Origin: Solirubrobacter sp963792915
Lineage (GTDB): Bacteria > Actinomycetota > Thermoleophilia > Solirubrobacterales > Solirubrobacteraceae
Direction of reading: 5' to 3'
DNA: 64,000 bases
Assembly (NCBI GenBank): GCA_963792915.1
Contig: CAWBYD010000003.1
Span: 372,001 to 436,000, forward strand
Shown: one piece after another, positions 50,300-59,343 of the stretch
How positions within the stretch are numbered: the stretch's first letter is position 1
How the letters are laid out: the number at the start of each line of letters is the position of its first letter
Made by a program: the position numbers and the translations under genes
The notes under the pieces: generated by a model
The model's input: only the letters and a program-made list of their open reading frames with translations
Told to the model about the DNA's origin: nothing
Databases searched by the model: none

Positions 50300-51544
50300 G
50301 TGGAAGGCGGAATCGACGCCGGCACGACGACCACGCGGATCGCAGCGCGAGACGCCGGCGGCACCGTCGTGGTGCGCGCGCTTCCCGACGGCGCCTCGCT
50401 GCTCGACGCGCGGACCGGAGATCGCCCCGCCGCGCGTCCGCGCGCGGACATCCCGGCGGGGCTGTTGGGGGCCGTCGAGGGGGACTTCGTCGCGGCGGTC
50501 CCCGACTCCTGGCTCGACGGGAGCGTGGGCGGCGCCGTCGCCGCCGAGACCATGCGCGACGTGCTCGCCGCGGAACTCGAGCGCCCGCCTCGCCGGCTCG
50601 TGCCGCACTCGCTCGCCGCGGTCGCCGCCGTCGGAGATCGCGAGCCGGTGCTGGTCTGCGACGTCGGCGCGCACACGCTGTCGGCGACGCTGGCCGGCGG
50701 CGACCGCAGCGTCGACACGGAGTCCGCCGGCGGGCCGCTCGCCGAACGCGCCGGCGCCGGATTCGCGGCGCGCGTGCTGGGTGAACTCGCGAGCGAGCCG
50801 CCCGCCTGGCGGGCACTCGCCACCGCCCAGGAGCGAGCCGGCCGCCGGGCCGCGCTCGTGCTCGCACGCGCGTTCACCCACGCCCGCTACCACGAAGCTC
50901 CCGTCTATCGCCTCGGCGTCGGCGGGGGCGAGCGCGTGCTGACCGCCGGCGAGGTGCTGAGCGCGTTCGCTCCGGTGCGCGACGCGATCGCCGGGATGCT
51001 CGCGCGCCTGCTCGCCCGCCATCCGGAGGCGGCCGGGGAGCGCCCGCGGCTGGCGATCGCCGGTGGCTTCGCCGCGTTCGGGTTGGTGCGGGACGCGCTG
51101 CTCGACGCGCTTCCATGGTCGGCGGAGCCGCCGCTCGTCCTCGGGCCCGGCGCCGTCGCCCGCGGCGCGCTCGCGCTGGCCGAGGACCCGGCCCGCGAGC
51201 CGTACCCGCACGCGCTCGCGCTGCCGCTCCACCGGCTCCGGCGCGGCCGCCTGGAGTCGGTGCGGATGCCGTTGGCCGACGCGGGGGAGCCGTTGCCGCT
51301 GGCGGTCCAGGCGGGCGGCGAGCCGCTGATCGTGGAGGTCGCGGCGACCCACGGGCTGCGGCTGGCGGTCGAGGCGCGTGAGCGCGGGCGCGGCGACTTC
51401 CGCCCACTCGCGCTGCCGCGGATGTCGCTGCCGCCGGGGCGCTACGGCGTCGGGCTGCTGCCCGCCCGCACGGGCTTCGGGACGCTCGTCCTGCGGCCGC
51501 AGGGTGGCGGCGAGCCGGTCATCTGCCCGCTGGAGGAGCGTTGA
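50300..51544 (+). CDS. Hsp70-like actin-fold ATPase, short form
   Basis: 414 residues with GTG start. Actin/Hsp70 motifs: phosphate-1 GIDAGTTTTRIA, phosphate-2 VLVCDVGAHTLSATL, adenosine motif RLAIAGGFAAFG. The C-terminal 110 residues are a beta-rich domain in place of the Hsp70 substrate domain (LPLHRLRRGRLESVRMPLADAG...PGRYGVGLLPARTGFGTLVL). The coiled-coil gene starts in its stop codon (TTGA). It shares an 80-base divergent promoter region with the Trypco/trypsin genes. Confidence 0.83.
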   Translation: MEGGIDAGTTTTRIAARDAGGTVVVRALPDGASLLDARTGDRPAARPRADIPAGLLGAVEGDFVAAVPDSWLDGSVGGAVAAETMRDVLAAELERPPRRLVPHSLAAVAAVGDREPVLVCDVGAHTLSATLAGGDRSVDTESAGGPLAERAGAGFAARVLGELASEPPAWRALATAQERAGRRAALVLARAFTHARYHEAPVYRLGVGGGERVLTAGEVLSAFAPVRDAIAGMLARLLARHPEAAGERPRLAIAGGFAAFGLVRDALLDALPWSAEPPLVLGPGAVARGALALAEDPAREPYPHALALPLHRLRRGRLESVRMPLADAGEPLPLAVQAGGEPLIVEVAATHGLRLAVEARERGRGDFRPLALPRMSLPPGRYGVGLLPARTGFGTLVLRPQGGGEPVICPLEER

Positions 51545-52485
51545 GCTCCGCGCGCGACGAACTCGACGCCGCGCTGGCCGCGGACGACCCGCTGCGTGTA
51601 CTCCGCGCCGCGCTGCTGTGGGCCGCGGCCGCCGCGGACGCGGCGCGCGCCGACGCGGACGACGCCGCGGCTGTCGAGGCCGTGATCGGGCTCGACGACG
51701 CGCTCACCGACCTGGAGCGGCTCACGTCCGCCGTTCCCGCGTTGCTGGACGCCGCGCAGCTCGGGCCGTCGGTCGAGCGCTACATGCACGAGCGCTCGCG
51801 CGAGCTGTCCCAGCTGGGCGAGCGCGTCGCCGCGGCGCGCGCCGTGCACGACGAGCTGAGCCGCCTCGAGGCGGGCCGGCGGGAGCGCCTGACCGAGCTC
51901 GCGGAGCTCCAGGACGAGGTCGGCGAGCTGCGCCGGCTCGAGCGGCTCGTGCTCGCGCTCGACGAGCTCGAGCCGCAACGCAGGTTGATCGGCGCCCGCC
52001 TCGCCGCGCTGAAGACCGCCGCCGGCGACACCGAGCGCGCCATCGAGTCCGAGGGGAGAGAGCTGGCGCAGCTCAGCGAGCAGGCGCTGAGTGCGCTGGC
52101 GCCGAGCACGCGTGAGCTGGCGCAGCGCCTGATCGCGGTCGAGGCCGAGCTGGCGTCCGAGGAGGCCCGCGCCGAACGCGACCAGCACGCGCTCACTGCC
52201 GCGGCCGAGCGGACGCGGCAGCTGCGCGAGACCCACGACGGGCGCGCGGCGGCGCTCGCCGCCCACGCGAGCGCCGACCGCCAGCTCGCGGCGGCGCTCA
52301 CGGCGCTCGGCGGCCTGCCGCCCGGGCCTGAGCGCAGCTCGCTGGAGCGCGCGCAGGTCATGCTCGACGAGCTCGACGCGCGGCTCGCCGAGCTCGACGA
52401 CGTGCTCGGCAAGGCGCTGACGCAGCTGGACGAGGCCGCTCGCCGCGAGCACGCGGTGGTGGGGTGGAGCGACGCGGGCGCCTGA
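51541..52485 (+). CDS. Coiled-coil protein of the Hsp70/trypsin cluster
   Basis: 314 residues, TTG start overlapping the Hsp70-like stop. Residues 90-310 are heptad-rich (ELSQLGERVAAARAVHDELSRLEAGRRERL...RQLRETHDGRAA). No enzyme motif or membrane helix. Possibly a scaffold or nucleotide-exchange-type partner of the adjacent Hsp70-like ATPase. Its stop lies three bases from the convergent Hsp70 gene. Confidence 0.75.
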   Translation: MSSARDELDAALAADDPLRVLRAALLWAAAAADAARADADDAAAVEAVIGLDDALTDLERLTSAVPALLDAAQLGPSVERYMHERSRELSQLGERVAAARAVHDELSRLEAGRRERLTELAELQDEVGELRRLERLVLALDELEPQRRLIGARLAALKTAAGDTERAIESEGRELAQLSEQALSALAPSTRELAQRLIAVEAELASEEARAERDQHALTAAAERTRQLRETHDGRAAALAAHASADRQLAAALTALGGLPPGPERSSLERAQVMLDELDARLAELDDVLGKALTQLDEAARREHAVVGWSDAGA

Positions 52486-52488
52486 GGG

Positions 52489-54438
52489 TCAAGTGATCAG
52501 CAGCTCAGCCTCGTCCGCCAGCGCGTTCAGCTCCTGCCCGATGCCCATCGAGAGGTCGTGCACGAGTCCCGGTCCGCCGTCCTTGCTGAACTGATTCGCG
52601 AGCTGCGTGCTGAGCTCCGCCTCGCGAGCGGGCGCCTCGCGACGCAGCTTCGCGACGAGCTTCTCCTCGCTGCGGAGCTTGCGCACCCACGGCCAGATCT
52701 GGGCCGTCTCGGTCATGACCATCATCTCGTCCTTCATTCCGGAGGCGAGTCCGAGCGCCACCAGGAATGCCGCCACGACGGCGATCGGCCCCGTCGTCGC
52801 GATCAGCGCCGTGCCTGCCCCGAACAGGGTCGTGGCGACGACGCTCGCCACCACCACGGACGCGAGTTCGCCGAGGTTGTTCATCAGCTCGGTCGCCGCG
52901 CTCGTCTGGACCCTCACATTGAGGTTGCGGCCGTGCACCTGGACGACCGGGAGGGTCATCGCCGACGGCGGGATGTGCCAGCGCAGGCAGATCGGCCGCG
53001 TGAGCTCCTCGAGCTCGGGCAGCAACTCGTTCTGCCACTGCGTGATCACCGTGACGAGCTCCGGGTTGTCCGGCGCGGCGAGCTCGGCGTGAACGGCCGC
53101 GACGATCTCGTCGACCATCTGCTTGAGCGTCCCGATCTCGCCCGCGCGCCAGCGCCGGAACGCCGGGATCACGTGGCGGTCGGTGATGCCCTTGGTGGCC
53201 GCTTGGCCGACCTTCGCGGCCAGCTCGGGCAGCCGCTCGCCCACCAGCGAATCGATGTTGCCGCTCGCGAGCAGGCGGTCGATGTCGGCGCGGAAGCCGG
53301 CCGCGCGGACGCTCATCCGGCCCGCCAGGGCCAGCCCGCGGGCGATCGCGACCTCCGGCTCGGAGCCGAGCACGACGCGGTCGGCGCCGAACACCTCGCG
53401 CGCGACGTCGAGCACGAAGGCCATGCGCGAGGCGCCGCCGGTCAGCAGGACGACGTCCGGCTTGCGCCGCGCGGCCTTCGACACCTCGATCAGGTCGTCG
53501 CGGAACGCGGTCCGCCACGAGCGCCCGTCGAGCCGCGCCTGCCCGGCGTCGAGCACGGCCTCCATGTCCGCCGCCGACAGCTCGACCTCGAAGAAGACGT
53601 TTCCCTGGCGCGTCGGAACCTTCCGGATGGTGCCGACCTTGGCGTCGGGATTGGCGATGAACCGGCTCGGGTCGGTGCGGAAGAAGATCTCCTTGGCCCG
53701 CCGGCACGTCAGCTCCAGCCGCAGGCGCTCGAAGCGGTCGGCGTGCAGCGCGTCTTCGAGCGCGTCGCGCTGTGGGTGTGACGCCAGCGCGCGCTCGAGG
53801 ATCTCCTTGTCGATCAGGTTCGCGCCGAGCGTCGTGCCGCAGTCGACGGGGCGGTCGTGGTGTCCGTCGACGATCGTGAAGTCGGTCGTCGACGACCCGA
53901 TGTCGACGATCAGGACGACCCCGGCCAGCTGGCCCGCCTCGACGTTGACCTCGCCCGAGTCGCGCGCGTAGAGGAGCGCGGCGCGAGACTCGGGCGTGAC
54001 CTCCACCTCGGGGAGCTGGGCGCCTTGCAGCAGCTGCGCGTACTCGCCGCGCAGCTCTCGCGACCACCCCGACGGCGCGCCGAAGACCCAGCGCGTATGG
54101 CGCGCCTTGGGCAGCATCGACTTGCTGGTCACGTCGTCGCGGATGCGCTCGACGAAGAGCGTCACGGGCCTGCGGACGTCCTCGCGCTCGAGTTGCGGCG
54201 CCTTGAACGCGAAATAGAACGATTCCACGCCGGTCGCCTCGGCCGCCTCGACGCCGATCAGGACCCCGCGCTGCGGATGCTCGGCGACCGCGGTCACATG
54301 CTGGCGGCCGGCCGCCGCCTCGCCGCCGAGGTCGAGGACGTTGGGGGGCGTCGTCTTCTCGGCGCGAGCCACGGTCACGGCGGTCTCGCCGTGACCGAGA
54401 TCAAAGCCCACGACCACCGTGTCGCGCGGATCATCCAT
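52489..54438 (-). CDS. Hsp70-family ATPase with C-terminal membrane hairpin
   Basis: 649 residues. Motifs: VVVGFDLGHGETAVTVA (phosphate-1), VVLIVDIGSSTTDFTIVDG (phosphate-2), DVVLLTGGASRMAFVL (adenosine). The C-terminal part lacks the classical beta-sandwich substrate domain. It has two adjacent hydrophobic segments at about 520-570 (ASVVVASVVATTLFGAGTALIA / GPIAVVAAFLVALGLASG), then a soluble helical end. So this Hsp70 is probably membrane-associated. It overlaps the upstream GrpE-like gene end by 8 bases. ATG at 54438. Confidence 0.88.
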   Translation of the reverse strand: MDDPRDTVVVGFDLGHGETAVTVARAEKTTPPNVLDLGGEAAAGRQHVTAVAEHPQRGVLIGVEAAEATGVESFYFAFKAPQLEREDVRRPVTLFVERIRDDVTSKSMLPKARHTRWVFGAPSGWSRELRGEYAQLLQGAQLPEVEVTPESRAALLYARDSGEVNVEAGQLAGVVLIVDIGSSTTDFTIVDGHHDRPVDCGTTLGANLIDKEILERALASHPQRDALEDALHADRFERLRLELTCRRAKEIFFRTDPSRFIANPDAKVGTIRKVPTRQGNVFFEVELSAADMEAVLDAGQARLDGRSWRTAFRDDLIEVSKAARRKPDVVLLTGGASRMAFVLDVAREVFGADRVVLGSEPEVAIARGLALAGRMSVRAAGFRADIDRLLASGNIDSLVGERLPELAAKVGQAATKGITDRHVIPAFRRWRAGEIGTLKQMVDEIVAAVHAELAAPDNPELVTVITQWQNELLPELEELTRPICLRWHIPPSAMTLPVVQVHGRNLNVRVQTSAATELMNNLGELASVVVASVVATTLFGAGTALIATTGPIAVVAAFLVALGLASGMKDEMMVMTETAQIWPWVRKLRSEEKLVAKLRREAPAREAELSTQLANQFSKDGGPGLVHDLSMGIGQELNALADEAELLIT

Positions 54439-55252
54439 CGTCGCGTGTCTCCTGCTCGGGCGTTGCGTTGGGGGTGAGCTCAGGGCGTTTGGGTCCACGG
54501 ACCTCGCCGCGCCTGAGCAGGCGGCCGCTCGCGACCAGCGCCGGGCGCACGGTCAGGATGCGGCGGTCCGCCGGATCGGTGTGCTGCATGTAGGTGAAGG
54601 CGTTCTCGGTGCCTTCGTCGTACTCCACGGCCTCGATGCCGTGCTGCAGTCGCAGCGTGCTCTTGAGATGGGCGATGTGACGGAGCGCCAGCTCGCCGTC
54701 GCGCTCGGCGTCGGCCGTCAGCAGCTCGTGGAACACGTCGAGCAGCTGGGTGTCCTCGGCCCAGCCCAGCACGACGCGTTCGGGCGGCGGCGGCTCGGCC
54801 GCTGCGAGCACGCGGTCGGCGGCCTCGAACGCGGCGGTGAGCTGGTCGAGCAGCGTCGGCGTGTGGACGGCCGGCTCGGAGGGCAACCGCGGCGGTTCCT
54901 CGGGCCGGCGGTCCGGCTCGCGGTCGCGGTGGTTGTCGCCGGGGCGGATCTTGTCGATCAGCCCGCCGCGCCGGCCACCCCGGCGCGGCTCCTCGCGATG
55001 GTTCGAAGCGGGAGGGTCGGATCCGCGAACCGCGCCCAGCGTGCCCAGGACCGCGGCGCGGACCATGTCGCCCGCCAACGCGACGGGACCCGCGTCCTCG
55101 CCGGCGCACGCCTCGGGCAGCCGCTCGAGGGCCTCGCGCAGCGCCTTCGTCGCGTCGCGCACGGACGCCAGCCCGGGGAGGTCGGTCTCGAGCCCTTGGC
55201 GGACGCGGGCGAAGGCCGACGCCAGTACGCCCTCGCGGTGTACATGGGTCAT
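54431..55252 (-). CDS. GrpE-like nucleotide exchange factor candidate
   Basis: 273 residues. An N-terminal helical segment (ASAFARVRQGLETDLPGLASVRDATKALREALERLPE), a long Arg-, Pro- and Glu-rich linker (100-135), then a C-terminal half (LTAAFEAADRVLAAAEPPPPERVVLGWAEDTQLLDVFHELLTADAERDGELALRHIAHLKSTLRLQHGIEAVEYDEGTENAFTYMQHT) reminiscent of the GrpE-like beta-domain. Its place just upstream of the Hsp70 gene, overlapping it, supports a nucleotide-exchange role. That is inference; sequence similarity to GrpE is weak. Confidence 0.65.
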   Translation of the reverse strand: MTHVHREGVLASAFARVRQGLETDLPGLASVRDATKALREALERLPEACAGEDAGPVALAGDMVRAAVLGTLGAVRGSDPPASNHREEPRRGGRRGGLIDKIRPGDNHRDREPDRRPEEPPRLPSEPAVHTPTLLDQLTAAFEAADRVLAAAEPPPPERVVLGWAEDTQLLDVFHELLTADAERDGELALRHIAHLKSTLRLQHGIEAVEYDEGTENAFTYMQHTDPADRRILTVRPALVASGRLLRRGEVRGPKRPELTPNATPEQETRDDG

Positions 55253-56829
55253 CGTCGCTCCAACCTCCAGCTCGCAATCACACCGTCCGCGCCGCCGCTG
55301 ATCGCCGGCCCGTACTCGCCGGCGGCCACGCCGCGCACGGCGCCGTCGTGCCGTCCGATCGTCTGCCACTCCTCCGCATCGGGCGGCCGGGCGCGCACGG
55401 CGCCGGTCTCGTCGCCGGCCAGCACGCCGCCGCTCGCCGTCACCGCCAGCGCGCCGATCGCGCCTGCACCCGCGGCCAGCTCGCGGGTCACGGCACCGTC
55501 ATGAGCTCCGAGCACGACGATCGTCCCGTCGTCGCGCCCGGCCACCAGGCGCGATCCCTCCGGGTCGAACGCAAGCGCGGTGACCGCCGCGCCGACGGCG
55601 ACCGTCCGCACCTCCTCGCCCGTGCGCGCGTCGATCACGACCACCCGGCCGTCGGTTCCCGCGACCGCGAGGCGGTCGCCGCGGCCGGTCAGGGCGAAGG
55701 TGGTCGACGCCGACCAGCCGACGTTGAGCGGGAACCGGTCGCCCGCAGGGGCGCTCGTGAGCGACACCGCCCGCAGCTGGCCGTCGTCGCCCAGGCTGAA
55801 GACACGGTCTCCGGCGAGGCGGACCGCGTTCACCCAGCCGTCGTGCCGGCCGATCAGCCGTGTCCGGCCGATCGCCGGCGCCCAGAGCTGGACCGCGCCG
55901 TCCTTGCCGCCGGAGATCACCGCCGTGCCCTCGCGATCGATCGCCAGCGCGGTGACACGGCCGGCGTGCAGGCGCCGGCTCGCGAACGGCTTCGCGCTCG
56001 GCGGCGCCCACACGGTCACCGAGCCGTCGGCATGGCCCGTGACGACCCACGAGTCGCCGGCGGCGTCGAACGCGGTGATCGCCGCCGGCGTGCGGATCAG
56101 CGACGGCCCGTCGTCTCCGAGCCGCCGCCCCCATACCCGCTCGGCCTGCGGCAGCCGCTCCGCCAGCAGTTCGAGCGCGCGCTCGGGAACCGGCCAGCCG
56201 GGCACGCGGCAGGCGAGAACCACGTCGGCGTCTCCGGTGCGAAGCTCCGGCAGGGCGTCAGCGAGCGCGGCGAGCAGCCCGCTCGTCCCGACGCCCCCGG
56301 CCAGCTGCAGGCGCCGGGCGTCCTCGTCGCCGGCCAGGCCGGGAAGCAGCTCGCCCCAGGCCCAGGTCTGACGACCGGCGTGCACCGGTTCCTCGCCGGC
56401 GGGCTCGAACGTGCTGAGCTCGATTCCCTCGGCGTCGAGTTCGACGACCGCCACGGAGCTCGCTCCCGCGCGGCGGGCGAGCTCGCGCGTGGCGACCGCG
56501 GCGTGCTCGCCGGTCATCGCCCGCAGCGCGGCCAGCGCGTGGTCACGCTCGTCCGGCTCCGCGAGCCCGCCGCGCAGGTGCGGCTCGAGCGCGTCGAGCA
56601 GACGGGGATCGCCGGCGTCCGGGAACCCGGCGGCGCGGGCTGCGGCCATCAGGTCGAAGCGCCGCTGCCCGCGCGCGAGCTGCGCCCGGAACTCCTCCTC
56701 GCCGGCCGGCGAGACAGGGCCGAGGATCCAGCCGCTGCTGAGCGTCCAGCCGCAGCCGGCGCACGCGGGCTCGTCCGCGACCGGTTGGCAGCAGACGGGA
56801 CAGGCGCTCGTGAGCTCAGCCGCGGGCAT
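55249..56829 (-). CDS. Zinc-ribbon / WD40 repeat protein
   Basis: About 526 residues. Cys10, Cys13, Cys23 and Cys26 form an N-terminal zinc ribbon (CPVC...CAGC). A middle region (70-220) carries a VWA-like or beta-rich fold (VAVVELDAEGIELSTFEPAGEEPVHAGR). Residues 240-526 are six or seven WD40-type blades (ITAFDAAGDSWVVTGHADGSVTVWAPP; AISGGADGVIASWRLE), a propeller for protein binding. The start at 56829 overlaps the AAA stop by 14 bases; 56856 is also open. It overlaps the GrpE-like gene at the 3' end. Confidence 0.85.
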   Translation of the reverse strand: MPAAELTSACPVCCQPVADEPACAGCGWTLSSGWILGPVSPAGEEEFRAQLARGQRRFDLMAAARAAGFPDAGDPRLLDALEPHLRGGLAEPDERDHALAALRAMTGEHAAVATRELARRAGASSVAVVELDAEGIELSTFEPAGEEPVHAGRQTWAWGELLPGLAGDEDARRLQLAGGVGTSGLLAALADALPELRTGDADVVLACRVPGWPVPERALELLAERLPQAERVWGRRLGDDGPSLIRTPAAITAFDAAGDSWVVTGHADGSVTVWAPPSAKPFASRRLHAGRVTALAIDREGTAVISGGKDGAVQLWAPAIGRTRLIGRHDGWVNAVRLAGDRVFSLGDDGQLRAVSLTSAPAGDRFPLNVGWSASTTFALTGRGDRLAVAGTDGRVVVIDARTGEEVRTVAVGAAVTALAFDPEGSRLVAGRDDGTIVVLGAHDGAVTRELAAGAGAIGALAVTASGGVLAGDETGAVRARPPDAEEWQTIGRHDGAVRGVAAGEYGPAISGGADGVIASWRLERR

Positions 56830-59341
56830 CCGGGACGTCCTCCGGCTCGAAGACATCGACGGGGAAGTCGTCGCCGCCGTAGGCCGACAGCCGGTCGGCG
56901 AGGCGCCCCTCCATCAGCGCGAGCAGGTCGCGGACGGCGCGGCCGTTGCCGAAGTCGTGCGGCTGCGCGCCGCGCTTGGCGCCGAGCCACACGGCAGCCC
57001 GGTCGGCCGTGCCGGTGCCGAGCGCGTAGCCCTCCTGTGCGCAGCGCCGGCGGAGGATCTCGACCAGCTCCGGCACCGAGTAGTCCGGGAACTCGACCCG
57101 CGCCTCGAAGCGCGAGCTAAGACCCGTGTTGCGCTCGAGGAACGCTTCCATCTCCTTCGGATAGCCGGCCGCGATCACGACGAGCCGCCCGCGCCGGTTC
57201 TCCATCTCCGCGGTCAGGGTGTCGAGCGCCTCGCGCCCGAAGTCGCGTTCGCCGTCGCCGCGGGTCAGGCTGTAGGCCTCGTCGATGAACAGCACGCCGT
57301 CGAGCGCCCGCTCCACCAGCCGCTTCGTCGCGGGCGCCGTCTGGCCGATGTAGCCCGCGACGAGCTCGGCGCGCGAGACCTCCACGACGTGTCCGCGGCC
57401 GAGCAGCCCGAGCGACTGCAGGAGCCGGCCCATCAATCGCGCCACGGTCGTCTTGCCCGTGCCGGGCGGGCCGAGGAAGAGCATGTGGGGTGCCACCACC
57501 GGTCCGCCGACGCTGCGTTTCCGGCGCAGCTGGAGCCGCGTCACCAACTGGCGGAGCTCGCGCTTGACCGCATCGAGCCCGACGAGCTCGTCGAGCTCGG
57601 CCAGCAGCACGCCGACGTCGGGGACGTCACGGGCACGGCTCGCGAAGCGCTCGGGCAGGTCCGCCGGCTCGAGCGCGCCCTGCGCGGCCCCGTGCGTCCT
57701 TCGCGCCTGGTTGCGCGCGAGTTCGCTCGCGAGGTCGCGCATCGCGCGCGCATTGCCGAACCCGGCGTCCCGGTTCGCGTGCAGGGTCCGCGTGAGCTCG
57801 GCGAGCTCCTGCTCGAGCTCCGGCGTCCAGGTGAGCCCGCGCGCCCGCAGCCGGTCGAGCAGGATCTGCAGCAGCTCCGCCGGCTCATAGTCGGGGAATT
57901 CGACCTCGTTCGCGGGCGGGAAGCGGCTGCGCAGCCCCGGGTTCGAGCGGAGGAAGTCGGCGACCTTGCCGGGGTAGCCGGCCGCGATCACGGCCAGGCG
58001 GTCGCGGTCGTTCTCCATGCGCGTCAGGAGCGTGTCGATCGCCTCCTGGCCGAAGCCGCCGGACTGCTCGCTCAGCCGGTAGGCCTCGTCGATCAGGAGC
58101 ACGCCGTCGAGCGCACGGTCCACGACCTGGTTCGTCTTGATCGCCGTCTGGCCCACATGGCCGCCGACGAGATCCGACGCCTCGGCCTCGACCACATGGC
58201 CGCGGCGCAGGAGCCCCAGCTCGCGGTAGAGCTCGCCCACGAGCCGGGCCACGGTCGTCTTGCCCGTGCCGGGATTGCCCGTGAAAACGAGGTGCAGCGA
58301 GTCGTCGGCGGCGCGGTCGCCGCGCGCGTTGACGCCGACCTGCGCCCAGTGAAGACCCTCGAGATACTCCTTGACCGGCGCCAGCCCGACCAGCTCCTGC
58401 AGCCGCTCGCGCGCGCCGCGGCCGTCGGGGAGCGAGTCGACCCATCCGTGCCGCCGCAGTTCGTCCGGCGAGAGCGGCCGCCCCTCGCCGCAGAGCTCGC
58501 GCAGACGGGCCAGCCAGCTCCGGGCGAGCGTGGGAGCGGCGGCCATCGCGCGCGCCACTCGCGGCAGCTCGCGCCAGTCGGCGATCCGCAGGCCCTCGCG
58601 CAGGCGGATCACGTGTACGAGGCGCTCGAGCTCCTCGCCGTCGGGATAGCCGATGCCGGCGGTGGCTCGGGCCCCGGCGCCCCGGGCGCGCTGCTCGTCG
58701 AGGTAGGCCTCCAGCCGCGGCAGCCGGCGGCCGTCGCGGACGAACTGCGCCACGTCCTCGAGCGTCGCGCGCTTGAAGACGAGCACGCACACGTTGCGTC
58801 CGCTGCCGAACTCGCTCCAGCCCGCGACGGAAGCGGCCAGCGCGCGCTCTGCACGCCCGAACCGCAGCAGCTCCTCGGCCTGCGTGAGCACGACGGCGGT
58901 CGGCAGCTCATGCTGGCGCATGAAGTGGTCGAGCATCATCATGCTGTGGGGGTCGGTCAGCGCGGTGGGCGCCTCTCGCCGGAGGGCCTCGACAGCCGGA
59001 TCGCCGCGGACGATCCGGCGGCCGAGCGGCCCACTGAGTCCCTCCCGCATCAGCCCTCGGCGGCGCGGCGCAGCGCGCCGCGGCCGGGCGGCCGCGCTCG
59101 AAGCGGAGTCCAGGAAGAACACCGGCTGCTGAAGCGAGCTGAACACGACGCGCTCGTAGCCGGCGTCGCGGAGCAGCTCGAGCAGCACCTCCTGGATCCC
59201 CCGGAAGCGGTAGTCGCGGCCGATGAACGTGTCGTCCACCCCCGGCCCGTGGACGACGAACAGCGGGTCGCCGCCCGGTATCCGGAACGAGACCCTCTCC
59301 GCGGCCGCGGCGGGCCGACCCTCCTCGACGGCGAGCCCCAC
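56816..59341 (-). CDS. Tandem AAA+ ATPase of the CbbX/SpoVK type
   Basis: 841 residues, GTG start. Residues 1-300 are an uncharacterised N-terminal region, perhaps an inactive P-loop domain (FGSGRNVCVLVFKRATLEDVAQF). Two AAA modules follow: Walker A GNPGTGKT (355-362) with Walker B LLIDEA (415-420), and GPPGTGKT (624-631) with FIDEA near 683. Each carries the Arg-finger region of the CbbX/CfxQ/SpoVK group (GLRSRFP, GLSSRFE). Such ATPases remodel protein partners; in this cluster the partner is probably one of the Hsp70-like or trypsin proteins. Start follows the previous stop by two bases. Confidence 0.9.
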   Translation of the reverse strand: MGLAVEEGRPAAAAERVSFRIPGGDPLFVVHGPGVDDTFIGRDYRFRGIQEVLLELLRDAGYERVVFSSLQQPVFFLDSASSAAARPRRAAPRRRGLMREGLSGPLGRRIVRGDPAVEALRREAPTALTDPHSMMMLDHFMRQHELPTAVVLTQAEELLRFGRAERALAASVAGWSEFGSGRNVCVLVFKRATLEDVAQFVRDGRRLPRLEAYLDEQRARGAGARATAGIGYPDGEELERLVHVIRLREGLRIADWRELPRVARAMAAAPTLARSWLARLRELCGEGRPLSPDELRRHGWVDSLPDGRGARERLQELVGLAPVKEYLEGLHWAQVGVNARGDRAADDSLHLVFTGNPGTGKTTVARLVGELYRELGLLRRGHVVEAEASDLVGGHVGQTAIKTNQVVDRALDGVLLIDEAYRLSEQSGGFGQEAIDTLLTRMENDRDRLAVIAAGYPGKVADFLRSNPGLRSRFPPANEVEFPDYEPAELLQILLDRLRARGLTWTPELEQELAELTRTLHANRDAGFGNARAMRDLASELARNQARRTHGAAQGALEPADLPERFASRARDVPDVGVLLAELDELVGLDAVKRELRQLVTRLQLRRKRSVGGPVVAPHMLFLGPPGTGKTTVARLMGRLLQSLGLLGRGHVVEVSRAELVAGYIGQTAPATKRLVERALDGVLFIDEAYSLTRGDGERDFGREALDTLTAEMENRRGRLVVIAAGYPKEMEAFLERNTGLSSRFEARVEFPDYSVPELVEILRRRCAQEGYALGTGTADRAAVWLGAKRGAQPHDFGNGRAVRDLLALMEGRLADRLSAYGGDDFPVDVFEPEDVPDARG

Positions 59342-59343
59342 GG

